A stretch of DNA of 64,000 bases, taken from assembly GCA_017506865.1 (NCBI GenBank), contig JAFCMP010000536.1, positions 620,001 to 684,000 of the forward strand, written 5' to 3'. Shown here one piece after another: positions 47,701 to 59,045 of this stretch (its first letter is position 1; every line of letters begins with the position of its first letter). Under the pieces are notes generated by a model, which ran no database searches, was not told the DNA's origin, and saw only the letters and a list, made by a program, of their open reading frames with translations. This DNA comes from Tribonema minus (lineage: Eukaryota > Sar > Xanthophyceae > Tribonematales > Tribonemataceae). The position numbers were made by a program, and so were the translations under genes.

Positions 47701-48677
47701 GGCATAATGGCGCCAGATGAGCTTGACTTAGAGCTGAAGTCGTGCACTTACCACTGGTATTCATTGATTAGTCTGTCGGATACAGCAACAGCGGCCGAGG
47801 CGCAGATTACCGAACGTGCAGAGAGTGCTCATTTTCAATACACATGGGCAGTGAATCTGATGCCTTCACACCATCCCTGCTGCATCTTACGATGTGCACA
47901 AGCGGTGTAGTGGCGCTTTCGTACAGCGGAACATGAACAACAAGGGAGTGTTGTCCTACTCAGTCTGGTGTTCAAGTTTCGAAGTTCAACAGCGAGTCCT
48001 TGACACCGGGCCAATCTTGCTTGTGCCACAGTGTGAGAACTCTCAAGCCTCTCTTCGCGTGTTAAAAATGTCTACTTGCGCCCTTGAAAAGGCAAGTGTT
48101 CTGGCGCATACTATAGATATATCCTACGCCCTTGTGATGCGTATGCCATACGGTACTATCTATAGTTATAACTTTCAGGTTCAACTTCAAGTCGGCAGAC
48201 TGAGTTCAGCACCTGTGCCTCTTGGACCCCCTCCTCTGGCAGCCTGAGGTCTTGCGTCTCAGGCTGCTGTGCCGCGCCTTCACAAAGTTTTTCCAGGCTG
48301 ATGCTGTTTATCTTGATAACTTTTACTGCTGCTGGCGACTGGTCAGGGGTAGGGACTTGGAGTTGCTCGTTGTCGGCATCGCCCAGCGGCTGCGACTCGG
48401 CGACCTCCGGCTCGAACTCCTGCTGAAGGCTTTGCTGCAGGGACGTCGCTTGGTGCTTCTCCTCCTCCTGCTGCGTCTGTGGGTCAGTCACGATGTCACT
48501 TGCAGGGTGCAGCCTCGCCTGTACCTCGCGGACTGCGGTCTGGACCAGGGGATGCTGCGCTGCGTGACCCGCCAGCTGCTGGACCGGGCCAGTGATTGCC
48601 TTGGGCGCCATGCAGCTGGCGACGTGCACGACGGGGCGCAGTGCGCCCGCTACGAGGCGGACGACACAGCCCAGCAT
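41709..48677 (-). CDS. UBA-domain protein, unknown family
   Basis: Seven minus-strand exons: 48213-48677, 46731-47371, 45455-45835, 44784-44859, 43677-43918, 42561-42626 and 41709-41846. Phases agree except inside exon 2, which needs either removal of 2 bp in GGGAGAGAGGCG (about 46893) or an 80-nt intron (about 46883-46962). The model gives about 668 residues, or about 642 with the small intron. Exon 3 encodes a UBA domain: L-x-x-MGFPARWCTRALAATR...NNRHFEAALDWLLANSARL, the three-helix ubiquitin-binding fold. Exon 2 opens with a helical region and a segment (TREFLELKAVETTVTLLALVPG) I do not recognise, then Lys/Glu-rich sequence and VIDLDAYFAKRDHAAREGI. Exon 4 is acidic, exon 5 helical (QQLQRLARLEARARSIARH), and exon 7 a basic Arg/Ser-rich tail. 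A role in ubiquitin signalling follows from the UBA only. Confidence 0.72.
43143..43171. repeat. interstitial telomere repeat
   Basis: Four and a half perfect CCCTAA units lie in a UBA-gene intron. Similar short tracts occur at 11119-11137, 44387-44415 and 51063-51087. Confidence 0.95.
44035..44105 (-). repeat. copy of UBA-gene exon 5 5' end
   Basis: The block repeats 43843-43930, the start of exon 5 (GILDFCGNVFSGACANFTKF), with deletions. It lies upstream of the exon in transcription order, as in the arrays of the other genes. G runs and a telomeric tract (44387-44415) follow. Confidence 0.75.
46198..46258. repeat. inverted interstitial telomere repeat
   Basis: GGGTTAGGG-type sequence on the left meets CCTAACCTAACCCTAACCC on the right within 60 bp. 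Degenerate TTAGGG-like sequence also fills 45990-46065. Both tracts lie in a UBA-gene intron. Confidence 0.88.
46525..46610 (+). repeat. dispersed repeat family, copy 3
   Basis: Plus-oriented copy of the element at 28460-28575 and 31265-31365. It lies in the intron between exons 2 and 3 of the UBA gene. Confidence 0.75.
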
Positions 48678-50221
48678 GATGCTGCTCTCGGCGACGGCTG
48701 TTGCTTGGCTTTTGCTGTATTAGCTCTGTAACTCGGGAACTCTGTCACGTGTGTGTGGGAGAGTGAGCGTGCTTTCAGGCTGCTCGTCTAGCACGGTCTC
48801 ATCGACCAATACTTATGCCACTGATTTCTGCAGCCAAGCTCAGCATCATCTCGCACCTCTCGACTGGCTGACAAACGGAAGGACACGGACCTTGAGGCGT
48901 GATGCTGGCGGGAGGAGCAAAGGGCACGAGGAAAGGAGCGTGATGCGCCAAGGCAAACTCAACAACTGGCGGAACCGATCTTAAGGTGGTATCCGTCAAA
49001 TTCCACTTGCTGACACGCAAGGCAGCAGCACCCATCGAGGCGGGGCGGGGCACTCAAGGTGCGCCAGGAGCAATCCGTCAGCCGCAGCCGCGGGCGCTCG
49101 AGGTAAACCCCAGGCAGCCAAGATCCACGCCCCTTGAGCATCATGGCGAAACTCCGTCGTGTGCCGCGCCAGATAAAGCTGCGGTCGCTGTCGCAAAGAT
49201 GTCGACGCGCAGTTCGCTGCCTGCGGCTGGCGCAGGCTTGACGAGTTGTAGCATCAGGCTGCCGCGAGCACAGGAGTAAAAGCCTCAGTTTCGCAGGCCG
49301 TCGTGTGTGTATCGCTCACGGCTTGCTCGAAGCATCACAATGCGTTCATACAACGCGCAAGAGACAGCAGGAGAGTTTGATGGACATGATGCGTGCAAGC
49401 CGGGACGGCTCTTTTTTCGCGTACTTCAACACACCAGGGCAAAACGTGCAACCAGTTTTGACTGGGGTGCGTCATGTGTGGCATGGCGCATGCAACAGCA
49501 GCGGCGAAAGCATCAAGCAGCAATGAGTTTTGCTCGCTTGCGCTGCTGCCGATTTACAGTTTACTGAGGTATGTCGCAGCTGGCTGCCCAGCTCCCACAG
49601 ATCAACTCGCAATCACAAGTTGATTCACAACCTCGCTCAGTGGGACCTCTGGCACGCCTGGCAAGGGGCAGATGAAAGCACAAAAGCGGCTCAATGTTGT
49701 GTCCTCAGCAAGGCATGTCGGCACAGCAGAATGCAGCTGTGTGCACTCCTGATTCCTGCTTTCATCAGGTGTTTCTCAGTGGTCGGTCGGTGCGCTCTTC
49801 AATTTTATTTCAGCAGCACGGTGCCTTGCTCGGTGTGTAGCTGTATGTAGGTCTGCATGAAGGAGAGGCAAACAAACACATTTCCTTCCAACACAATTTT
49901 TGCCACAGGCATGGTAAAGGTGACGTTCACACACTGTTGCTTGGTGCTACAGCAACAGCATACTTCAAGTGAAGCTTTAAGCTTTTTTCACTCCTGCCTG
50001 CAAGTTGCGGCGCCACATCATCACGAGCTCTCTCTTGCACTCTCACCATTTTCCACATGAGCTTCAGCATCACACGAAGGCGTCGAGAGCACGCAAGAAA
50101 CCACTTCACCTTCCCGTTGCACACATGCTCTTATCTCGCCCACTGGCACCATACAAGCCATTCTCATACATCGTCTGCACCGTCAAACAATTCCAGGTCA
50201 GATCAGAGGCCAAATTACGCT

Positions 50222-50582
50222 GAGGCGGCGGCAACGGCGATGGTGGCAGCGGCGATAGCAGCAGCACCGGCGGCGGCGGCGGCGGCGGCGGCGGTAACAG
50301 CGGCGATGGCGGCAGCGGCGGCGGCGGCAGCGCGGTGGCGGCAGCGCGGCGGCGGCGGCAGCAGCGGCGGCGGCGGCAACAGCGGCGGCGGCGGCGGCAG
50401 CGGCGGCAGCGATACCGTCAGCGGCGGCGGCAGCAGCGGCATCGATGGCGGCGGCAGCGGCGGCGACGGCGGCAGCAGCGGAGGTGATGGCGCCGAGGGC
50501 GGCAGTGGCGGCAGCGGCAGCGCGGCGGCGGCAGCGGCAGCGGCGGCAGCGGCGGCGGCAACGGCGGCGGCGGCGGCGCACA
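50222..50582. repeat. GGC/GCA trinucleotide repeat tract
   Basis: About 360 bp of GCGGCGGCGGCA-type sequence. It is open in several frames on both strands (poly-Ala, poly-Gly, poly-Arg or poly-Pro), which is a consequence of composition and not evidence of a gene. Confidence 0.92.
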
Positions 50583-52369
50583 GGCAGCGCTGCGTCAACG
50601 GCGCTCGCGAGCGCTGCATACGGTATGCATGTCGCGCTGGCACCAACTTGCGCGCGGCCGCACGTGGCAGCGGAACTGCGCCATTGCAACATCTTCCTTG
50701 TGCCGCCGCGTTGCATACTTACCTACATAGCGTTGCATACTTACCTACGTACCCGTGTGTGTGTTGCTGGGCGTGAGTACAAGCGTGGTGACAGAAGGCG
50801 AGGGTCAGGATTGGGGTTAAACGCCATGGCGATGGTGAGGCGTAGAGCTGAGGCACTGTGCAGCATTCACACGCCCTGCTTAAACCAAGATCCATGCGTC
50901 CTCAAGACCTCGTTGGTAATGCATAAACCATGGAGGCGACCGGACACCGCAACGGATCCGGTGCCAGATCACAAATCACTTTAGAAACGTTTTGTGTGTG
51001 CTGTTCTTACGTACGTCATGGCATGCCAGTGTACCAAGCTGTTAACCCTGACAAAGCTGTTGACCCTGACCCTAACCCTAACCCTTGGTCCACAACCTGC
51101 ACCAATCACGTGCCAGACGACCATGCCTTAGTTATGGTGCGGTGATGGCAATTTGCGCCGCTCAAGAAGGATCTGCCAAAAAATGCAGCAGTGCTCAAGT
51201 TGCATGTAACATCTAAACAAGAAGCGCGCTACATACGCGCCAAAGCCACCACCGCACGAGCCCCCCATGGTCAGCGACCTGGAACATTGCCTTCGCGGTG
51301 CGCAGCGTTCTTGGCAAAAACTGGACGGCGGGTATGTAGCAATATACGCATGCATACGGTATGCAGCGACAGCAAGTAGCTGGTCGTCGCAGCTACGCGG
51401 TCGATGTCGTCCCGCGTTGCGTTTGCGGCGCGCAGCGTTCTTGGCGATATTTTGAGAGGGTGGGTGTATAGCTATCTGCGTGCGTTAATACGGCACTTCA
51501 GTATGTAGCAGCAGCCCGCTCACATGTTGTACATGGTCGCAGCTACGCGCTCAATGTCGTCCCCCGTGCGCGCGCGCTGCGACCACTGCACGCGGCGATG
51601 CATTGCGCGTGTATGGCGCACACAGCAGCATGTGAGTCAGTCCCGCACAAACGGCACAGCAGCAGGAGCAGCAGCAGCAGCCGCCGCACGCGTGTGTGCA
51701 CATGGGGAAGGGACGGAGCGTCAGCGCACAGTATGCATTCCTACTGTAAGCACCCGGCGTGCCATTTGCATTGCGCTGTGGCTGCAACCCGGCGCGCAAG
51801 CCGGCGTATGGCTCAGAGTTTTGTACGCCGCAGACCAAAGAGGAGCGCATCAGCAGCTAACCCTAACCCCAATGCTGACCCCAAGCAGCAGCTCAGAACC
51901 AACCCTAAACCTAGCCCTAAGAGGAGTGCACAGCACCTCAGGACCAGCACCGATGACCGCCGCCACCCTAACCCTAATCCTACGCAGCAGCAGGTGCACG
52001 AGCGGACCTAACACTCACGCTTACTCGGACGTCTTACCCTAACCCTCAGGGGCTGCGGCGCTCACACCTGATGCTGGCAGCTCGCCTTGACACTCATGTA
52101 ACACTCAGAATCCGTGCCCGTGACTGTGCCCGTGACCGTCCCCTTCTGCTGTGGCACCGCGTACGCGCGGCCGTCAGCAGGGGACTGCAGCGCTCGCATC
52201 TGAGCACTGCCGATGCGTCGCCTACACTGCGCCGCAGCCACAAGCGTGGCGCGAACGATGGCATTGCGCCACCGCCATTCTGCGCGATGGGCGCTGCCGC
52301 CTGGCCGCAAGCGGCGTGCAAGCGGGCATTGTGACACAGTCGTTCCCCCGGGTGGGCGCTGCCGCCTTT

Positions 52370-52710
52370 GTGTGACAGCGCTCAGATACCAGTGGCACAA
52401 CGCTCAGCAAATGTGGCAGCGCTCAGGTGCCCGCCGTTACGAGGCAGCACTCAGACACCTGCCACGGCGCTCAGCTACGGCCGCAGTGCTCAGCATCTCT
52501 TCACCAGTGACACAGCGCTCAGCCATCTGACAGCGCTCAGGTACCTGCCAGTGGCACAACGCTCAGCTCTGTGACACAACGCTCAGCCATGTGACAGTGC
52601 TCAGGTACCTGCCAGTGAACAATGCTCAGCTCTGTGGCACAACGCTCAGCTATGTCGCAGTGCCCACGCACCTCCAGTGCCACAACGCTCACCTATGTGA
52701 CAGTGCTCAG
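52370..52710. repeat. ACAACGCTCAG minisatellite
   Basis: Irregular units of 20-50 bp are built from GTGGCACAACGCTCAGC, TGACAGTGCTCAGGTACCTGCC and variants. The GCTCAG core relates it to the minisatellite at 5740-6215. Confidence 0.8.
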
Positions 52711-53619
52711 GTGCCTGACAGTTCATGAATATGGATGCAACATGAGGCCCCGTGGAGCAGGCAAGGAGCGGGCGGCATCGCTGCTGCCGCGCACGGCCGC
52801 GGCGGAGCGGCGGGGGCCTGCTGGCGTTGTGCGAAGCGCGCGCGGCGGGCGGCGGGGGCCCGGAGGGGTATGGGTCTGCTCTAAGGTATGTATGCTGGTG
52901 CTTTTGGGGGTATACTTGAAGCTAGCGTGATGAAGTCGCATTCTTCAACTCTGTTGGTGATCATGGTCATATCGTGGTCTCTCACGCGCGCTTCGATCAG
53001 TATCATGGAAAGACAGTGATGTGCACGCAGTGGCGGCGGGCTCAGGGGGACGGCGGAGGGGGGAGGGGGGGGGGGGGGGGTACGTAGGGGTAGTACATAG
53101 CACAAAAAGGGGTGCTGAAGTCGGGTGGTATGCCATGCGATAGCGTTGTTTGCGCATGTGCAGTTCACTGAATGGCTGCCTTCAGTCGCTTCCACAAACT
53201 CACCAAGTATGTGAGCTACGCATCTGCCCGTGTGCAGGGAAAAACTGTACAGCCGCTGTTGTGCGCCACGCCGCATGCGGATCCACGCTTTGTACAAAGC
53301 AGCATGTACTTGCATAAGCAAGATCATAACCTCAAAGAACATGCTTTAGTGTGATGATATGGTCACCTACATCAGGTGAAGTCACCTCGTGGAGCATGAC
53401 ACTAGTTCAACGGCATCGCCGGCAGCTCTGATCATTTTTGTGGCACTGCAGATGCTCTGAGAGCCCTAAACAGCACATATCTGGCTGCTTGGCTGTCTGT
53501 ACAGGGCCCATGGGCAGCAGGTGAGGCAAGGTAAGCAAGGGGCATGCTCGCTGTGATGTGAGCTCTGTTGAGAGTAGGATTAGGGTTGGGGTGGGGTTTT
53601 TCTAGGGGTAGAGAGGGGG

Positions 53620-53825
53620 GGGGGCGGGGCAACTGGCTGGCTGTTTCGTTGGATTTTGGGAATGCTCAAGTTACTGCTTGCGTTTTAGGTGCATGTATCG
53701 TCACTGAGCCGGTTTGTGCTGGGGGGGCGGGGCAATCGGCTGGCTGTTTCGATGGATTTTGGGAATGCTCAAGTAACTGCTTGCGTTTTAGGTGCATGTA
53801 TCGTCACTGAGCCGGTTTGTGCTCG
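53620..53825. repeat. two-copy tandem duplication, about 103 bp
   Basis: The unit GGGGCGGGGCAA(C/T)...GGCTGGCTGTTTCG through GTCACTGAGCCGGTTTGTGCT occurs twice in direct repeat with about five differences. High identity marks a recent duplication. Each unit has GCGTTTTAGGTGCATG, which resembles an acceptor. Confidence 0.92.
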
Positions 53826-54351
53826 TGCCTAGAGTCAGGCTTAGGTTAATTTCAACACAAATAAGATAGTCAGCTGCGGTTTGCGAGCAGGTTGCAAGAA
53901 ACGCCTGTTGCTCACTATCGAGTGCGTATGTGCAGACGTTGTTGTAATGATGTGGATCTGGATCTGCATGTGTATGGGGAGGGGGGACACAGGGGCACGA
54001 GTATGCTTTGCAGTGGACACGGCGGCATGCTTAACTGTGGCATGGGCCTGCCTGGAGCACACAGCCGCGGCAGTAAGGCGCCAGACATATTCACACCAGG
54101 ATGAGAATACAAGTGCTTCACGAACATGAGTTTCTTCTTGGCATCTCTTTGGTGTTGCATCTGACTGGCCTTGTGACTTGTTGCTTGAAGATGTTTACCA
54201 TTTGCACTTCTTGTGCAACTGCACCTGCCCTGGCACCCTGTGTCCTCTTTCGCCTAGATGACCAGTCCGTGGTCATTTCCGAACAACCCATGCTTGAGTA
54301 TGTCAGCAAGCGCTGCGCCCCTCATCTGCATGCTATTGTAACAGAGCATCA

Positions 54352-54659
54352 AAGTTCTTCCCAGACTCGAGCCAGAACTTCATGATGCAGAGGTCGCCCA
54401 GCAGTGCATGCAGGTGCCTTACGCCCAGCAACGCCATGCGCAGATGGACTGCCCTCAGCAGTACTCATTTGGTATGCCTTACCCCCAGCAGCAGGCCATG
54501 CAGATGCCCATAATCTCTCAGTCTACACCTGTAGCCGCCCCCCGGAAACTTGCCCAGGCTGCGCGGCGCCTGATGCTTGAAGGGAGGGCACAGAACAGCC
54601 GTTGCGCTTTCCATGACACAGCAATGGGCCGCAATGGCTGCCACCTTAAAGGGGCATGA
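54352..54659 (+). CDS. Gln-rich exon-like ORF, unrecognised
   Basis: After a possible acceptor (ATTGTAACAG, ending 54351) a frame stays open to TGA at 54657-54659. It reads KVLPRLEPELHDAEVAQQC, then two related segments, MQVPYAQQRHAQM and FGMPYPQQQAMQM. A GTATGCC donor-like site at 54473 could end it earlier. The internal near-repeat and sober composition suggest true coding, but neighbours do not connect to it. Confidence 0.3.
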
Positions 54660-54817
54660 TCAAGGCGGTTGCAATGCTATCAATACACCATTCAACAAGT
54701 TGGCTAGGACGCCTGGCATAGATGCCAGAGGTGCCTGTGGAACTAACCAGAAGTGATGTGTACTGGGGGCATATATGCTTCGTGTGTGTGGTAAAGATGT
54801 GTTTCAAAAGGCACATA

Positions 54818-54968
54818 TGATTCGATGAATACATTTATGAACATTTCGCAAAGCAGATGTCATATGGCTCTCTTTGCCCGCTCGTGTGCAATGAATGCCA
54901 TGGTGTCACCTGCAGCTTCGGCATGCTCTATTGACGTTTTATGCCAGCATGAATTTTGTGTTGTGGAT
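54818..54968 (+). repeat. direct repeat, left copy
   Basis: Matches 56098-56242 over about 145 bp, from GATTCGATG-ATAC through GGCTCTCTTTGCC-GCTCGTGTG to GACGTTTTATGCCAGCAT, at roughly 80 to 85 percent by eye. Together with the hairpin at 56321-56883 it suggests a decayed mobile element or a segmental duplication. Confidence 0.85.
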
Positions 54969-56097
54969 TGTTGTATGGTGACTAGTATTTAAGTAAAGCT
55001 TGCATGTGTGTGTGATGTTAGACAATGTACATGTGACACCCCACCTCCTCAGTTTTAGTCATCAACTTGATGTGCATATTGGTTTTCACACATGCAAAGT
55101 CTTAAACCGTTTGCACCTGCACGCCATGTGCATTGCTTGCCGCTGCTTTAGGTGATTGTTGGTACGTTCTGGTATACGGTATGCGGAATTTGATGGAGGC
55201 TGTGGTGACGGAGTGTGCCAGCAGGATGTCAGTGCCCCGAGGAGTGTACCCTAAAGCTCTCAAGGGCATTGCCCTGGCCAGTGGCACTTGAAGAGGGGTC
55301 TTCCTAAGACCCCTTGCACAGTTGATTGATGCGCGAAATCGCAGTGTAGCGCCATTCAAGGCGTAGGCGTGGCAGGCTGTACTCAACGCGAGGCATTGTT
55401 CATGCATTGTTCATGAATGTGGTGTGCTCTCAACACTCGCGGAAAACAGTGCCTTCGACGAGGCTCTTGTATGGGGCCTCGCCCCGCAATCGCGTCGCCT
55501 CCCTCGCAATCGCGTCGCCTCCGCTGCGTCGACGAACGCCTGGCTGACACCTTCTGGTGTGACTATTACTAGAAGCTGATTGTGTTCTCACCCTGCAGTC
55601 AGGCGTCTGGCAGAGCCGGTAGCTGTGTGTACTGCCGTAAAAAGGCGTTCACGTCCGATGTAGGCAGGTAATGATCCCGCTGCTCCACATTGCCGGCGCC
55701 GCATATGACGATGCCAATCAGCATGCCGTCACTCCGGAGCACACGGGAGCGCCAGACCACCCCTCATGCGCGTATGCTCCGGTAGTGCAGATACTGCTTG
55801 GGGCTTCTATTACGTAGCCGTGGTCGTAAGCAATGCCGTCGGAGAGTTCCGGTTTGCGCGCCACGATGTGTGCGTGGTGTGTTTGTGTGGGTTCCATGGC
55901 GGGATTGGGGGGCGGAAAAGAAGGTAGTGCCCTGCACCGCCAGGACCGTAGCCCGTCGGAGCCTGCCGGCTTAAGTCCGCTTGCAGGTATTCAGACCTGA
56001 CCGCCTGCAGACCGTGGTTCGCACTTTGACGGAAGTGAATGTAGGGGAGTGGAATGTAGGACACCTATGGTTCCTACATACGGAAACCCATGGCTCT

Positions 56098-56242
56098 TAG
56101 ATTCGATGGATACACGAACATTTCACAAAGCAGGTTACGTTGTGGCTCTCTTTGCCTGCTCGTGTGTAATGAATGCAATGGCGTCACCTGCAACTTCGGC
56201 ATGCACTACTGACGTTTTGTATCAGCATAAATTGTGTGTCGG
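56098..56242 (+). repeat. direct repeat, right copy
   Basis: Right copy of the sequence at 54818-54968, about 1.28 kb away in the same orientation. It ends about 80 bp before the large inverted repeat. Confidence 0.85.
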
Positions 56243-56320
56243 CGGGCGTCATGGTCCACAAGCGAGCGCAAGCGAGCGCGCGCCGGGCGCACGCTTTCTA
56301 CTTCGTGCCGGGCTAGGATG

Positions 56321-56883
56321 CCGCTCAACTATACGGTGCCCTATGATGTGCCCTATTCATCTCCTTCCACGTGCGTGGCGCGAACGTGCGTGGCGAACAG
56401 CTGATCGCGCACGTGGAGGACGCATAGTCCAAGTCATCGCCACCAACAAGGCGGGGGCTTCGTACTTTGTGAATGGGTGTTTCGTGAAAGCAGAAAACAC
56501 GGGCCAGGTGATTACAGTGGCCCAATATGTCTGCTGATGTCGGCTGCTGATGTCTGCTGACATCGTCTGCTTGCAGACGATGTTGTCTGCTGATGTCGTC
56601 TGCTGATGTCTGCTTGCAGACGATGTTGTCTGCTGATGTCGTCTGCTGATGTCTGCTGACATCGTCTGCTTGCAGACGATGTCCTGAAAGTCGTGATAGT
56701 GGGCCACTGTAATCACGTGGCCTGTGTCCTCTGCTTCCACGAAGTATTCATTCACAAAATACGAAGCCCCCGCCTTGTTGGTGGCGATGACTATGCGTCC
56801 TTCCATGTACGCGATCAGCTGTTCGCCACGCACGTGGAAGGAGATGATGGGGCACATCACAGGGCACCGTATAGTTAAGCGGT
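56321..56883. repeat. large inverted repeat with palindromic centre
   Basis: The left arm (56321-56530) and right arm (56690-56883, inverted) share CTATACGGTGCCCT, CACGTGCGTGGCGAACAGCTGATCGC-like and GCCACCAACAAGGCGGGGGC blocks. Both arms, read inward, encode IATNKAGASYFVN and GHVITVAHY or GQVITVAQY. The centre (56527-56690) is built from TCTGCTGATGTCGTC and GTCTGCTTGCAGACGATG units, themselves palindromic. The whole could fold into a hairpin of more than 500 bases. Confidence 0.9.
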
Positions 56884-57060
56884 GCCTCTCGCTGTTGGTA
56901 CATCACCGTTTTGGTGTGCAGCACCTGCACTTCAAGTCCAAAAGTTTTGAAGTGGAAGTTAAGTAAGTTGAAGTTGGAGGAGTTTATTCGGAAGTTGTGG
57001 AGAGAGAGAGAGAGAGAGCGGGCATGTCGGTCGTCATGCTGCCTCCCGGCTGAGGGGTGA

Positions 57061-57705
57061 ACCAGTTTGACGAAAAGTGGCAAGTTGAGATGCTCGACCG
57101 GATGCAGATTGGTTCCCCAAGTCGTCGCCTACGACGAGCAGCAGCAACCTAAAGGCTGCGTCAATGGGGTCGCGATCCGGGTCGCCGATACAGTCTACAT
57201 CGTGACGGTAGCTAGTTTCACGATTGATGCGATGGGCTTCAAGGCAGTCTTCAAGCCCAAAAACAAGCCAGATGTGTCGGTTTTGGATCTGATGCTGGTG
57301 AAGGCGCCCAAGCCCCCCTTCCATAACCAGTTCGATCTAGCGGTGTTCCAGCTCCAAGAGAAGCTCCCGTTTCTTCCTCGATTCTTTCCGGTAGCGGGCA
57401 TGTCCCTTAGCAGCGTGATGGCTCCCGTGGTTGCTCGGGATCAGGAAGGGGTGCTCCGCCTGCGGACTGGCGTGGCATGCGGCGCCACAGGCAACTACCA
57501 CCTCACCACCGCACTCACCGATGAAGGTTTTGCTGGCGCGCCCGTGGTCGACGCCATCGGCAATTTTGTGGGCATGGTCACAAGGGCAAGCGTCTCCACG
57601 GGCCAGCCGACGCGCTTCCTGACTGCAAGTGCCGTTCGCATATTCGCCTGCACGGGTTCCCCACCGGTGCCGCTTTTTCCGGGCATATACGATGTCGAAC
57701 TCTGA
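57061..57705 (+). CDS. trypsin-fold protease-like ORF with lost catalytic residues
   Basis: A frame of about 214 codons is open from after the TGA at 57058-57060 to TGA at 57703-57705. Its first in-frame ATG comes only at about residue 55 (DAMGFKAV), so this is an exon after a possible CCAG acceptor at 57065 or a pseudogene. The order GVAIRVADTVYIVTVAS, then FDLAVFQL, then LTDEGFAGAPVVDAIGNFVGM fits a chymotrypsin-like fold: VTVAS stands where -TAAH- carries the catalytic His, the Asp of FDLAV is kept, and GFAGAPV replaces G-x-S-G-x-P. The compact layout and the end G-x-x-G-x-P-V...VGM recall small viral-type or Trypsin_2-type serine proteases, but that link is inference. As written it should be inactive. 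Confidence 0.5.
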   Translation, partial: TSLTKSGKLRCSTGCRLVPQVVAYDEQQQPKGCVNGVAIRVADTVYIVTVASFTIDAMGFKAVFKPKNKPDVSVLDLMLVKAPKPPFHNQFDLAVFQLQEKLPFLPRFFPVAGMSLSSVMAPVVARDQEGVLRLRTGVACGATGNYHLTTALTDEGFAGAPVVDAIGNFVGMVTRASVSTGQPTRFLTASAVRIFACTGSPPVPLFPGIYDVEL

Positions 57706-57967
57706 GGTGAGACAGCTGTAGAAGCCTCTACCACCTACAGGCGTTGTGACAATGACAACTGGAAGGTCGCTCTACAAACCTGGCATGAGATCACAGTGTT
57801 GGTCTTCTTCTCATGGATGAGCGCCTGATATATGCGAACAGCGGTATGGTCGGTGACTCATGAGCACCTGCTACAATGAAAGACCTTGTCAATGAGCGCT
57901 TATAGATGGCCATGAGTGACCACAGCTGTTGGAGTGCAAGTTGTATCTGTTGTTGATGGGAATATCA

Positions 57968-58110
57968 GCTCTCTATGTGTGCAGTTCAACTTGCATTAGT
58001 CTAGCTTCTCGCGCTCACCTCTCATGTGTGCAGTTCAACTTGCACTAGCGTCTCGCCTTCAGCTAGGTGTGCAGTTCAACTTGCATTAGCGTCTCGCACT
58101 TGCACATCTC
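57968..58110. repeat. three-copy tandem repeat, about 50 bp
   Basis: The unit TGTGTGCAGTTCAACTTGCA(T/C)TAG(T)CGTCTCGC occurs three times with small differences. Its centre is the TTCAACTTG word common throughout the window. Confidence 0.88.
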
Positions 58111-59045
58111 TCACGGGTCAGAGACGGCAGTTTCATGTTGCAGTATCACCTGCTCGTGTGTTTTCGCAGACCAGTATCACTCTAGCATCACCCTGCGACT
58201 GGGATGTGTTCTCCATGTGTGCCTGGCTCAGCACCTTGGCTGCAGTGCCCGCCTCTGCTAAGCAGCTTGCTACAGCAATGACTGCGTCACGCTATGACTG
58301 CGTCAGGTTATGAGCCTGGCGCGCTTCCTCTGCGCGCTGACGCAGCCGCCATCGCAATGGGATTCACAAATGCCAGTATTGACCATATTGTAGGCATACG
58401 CAGATGCTGCTCAAATGTGCTGGCGGCCATGCGTCTGTTTACACGTCGACACGCCTATGCCGATTGCAGACAGGCCGTCCTGCAGCAGCGCAGCAGCAGC
58501 AGCAGTGGCACAAACACTGTGGTAACTCATCATTACTCTGATCCCTGATCCAGGATCCTAGATGCAGCGCCACTCGTGACCTCCGATGCACGTCAGTGTT
58601 GGTTCTTCGCGGCGTTACAGATTGGCTGCTTTGCGAGTCAGTCTGTCAAATCAGCATTAGCTGCTATGCTTTTTGCCTGTGGGGGGGGGGGGGGGGGGGG
58701 GCGCAGAGTTTTCAAGGGGTTGCTGATCGCGAGTATAATTGTAGTTGCTATGCCAAGGTCAGCCTCGTTATGACTGAGCTGGAAGATTCTCAGTTCTGAT
58801 TACGCACAGCAATGGACCTGCTTTCTCGATACTTGAGAGTGTGCTCTGTCTTTGCTGCCTCTGCTGCCTGGCATGCCCCTGCACTCTTTGCTAGTGTCAA
58901 GTCTTGTTGAAGGTGAAGCTGAACTGCAACATTAACCTATTCCTAAAAACAAGCTGAGGTATAACGCCACAAACTCACACCAAACAAGCAGTGTGTAGAG
59001 CACGGCAGCGACGCCACTGTGTGACTGCGAAGCACTTCAAAAACG

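Larger units (their letters stand above)
48678..54340. other. repeat-rich stretch, no recognised gene
   Basis: I find no family motif on either strand. A GC-rich patch at 52742-52870 opens an ATG frame (MRPRGAGKERAASLLPRT) that meets a GTATGG at 52869 and could be a first exon, but no partner exon can be shown. The rest is GGC repeat, minisatellite, a tandem duplication and short telomeric tracts. Confidence 0.45.

Noticed and set aside
50057..50776. 239-codon Ala/Gly ORF and opposite-strand Ala/Arg/Pro ORFs
   Set aside because: All frames of a GGC/GCA repeat are open. Repeat content alone explains them.
56527..56690. Regular CTGCTGATGTC units resembling a CRISPR array
   Set aside because: The units are contiguous and palindromic, with no unique spacers, and the genome is eukaryotic.
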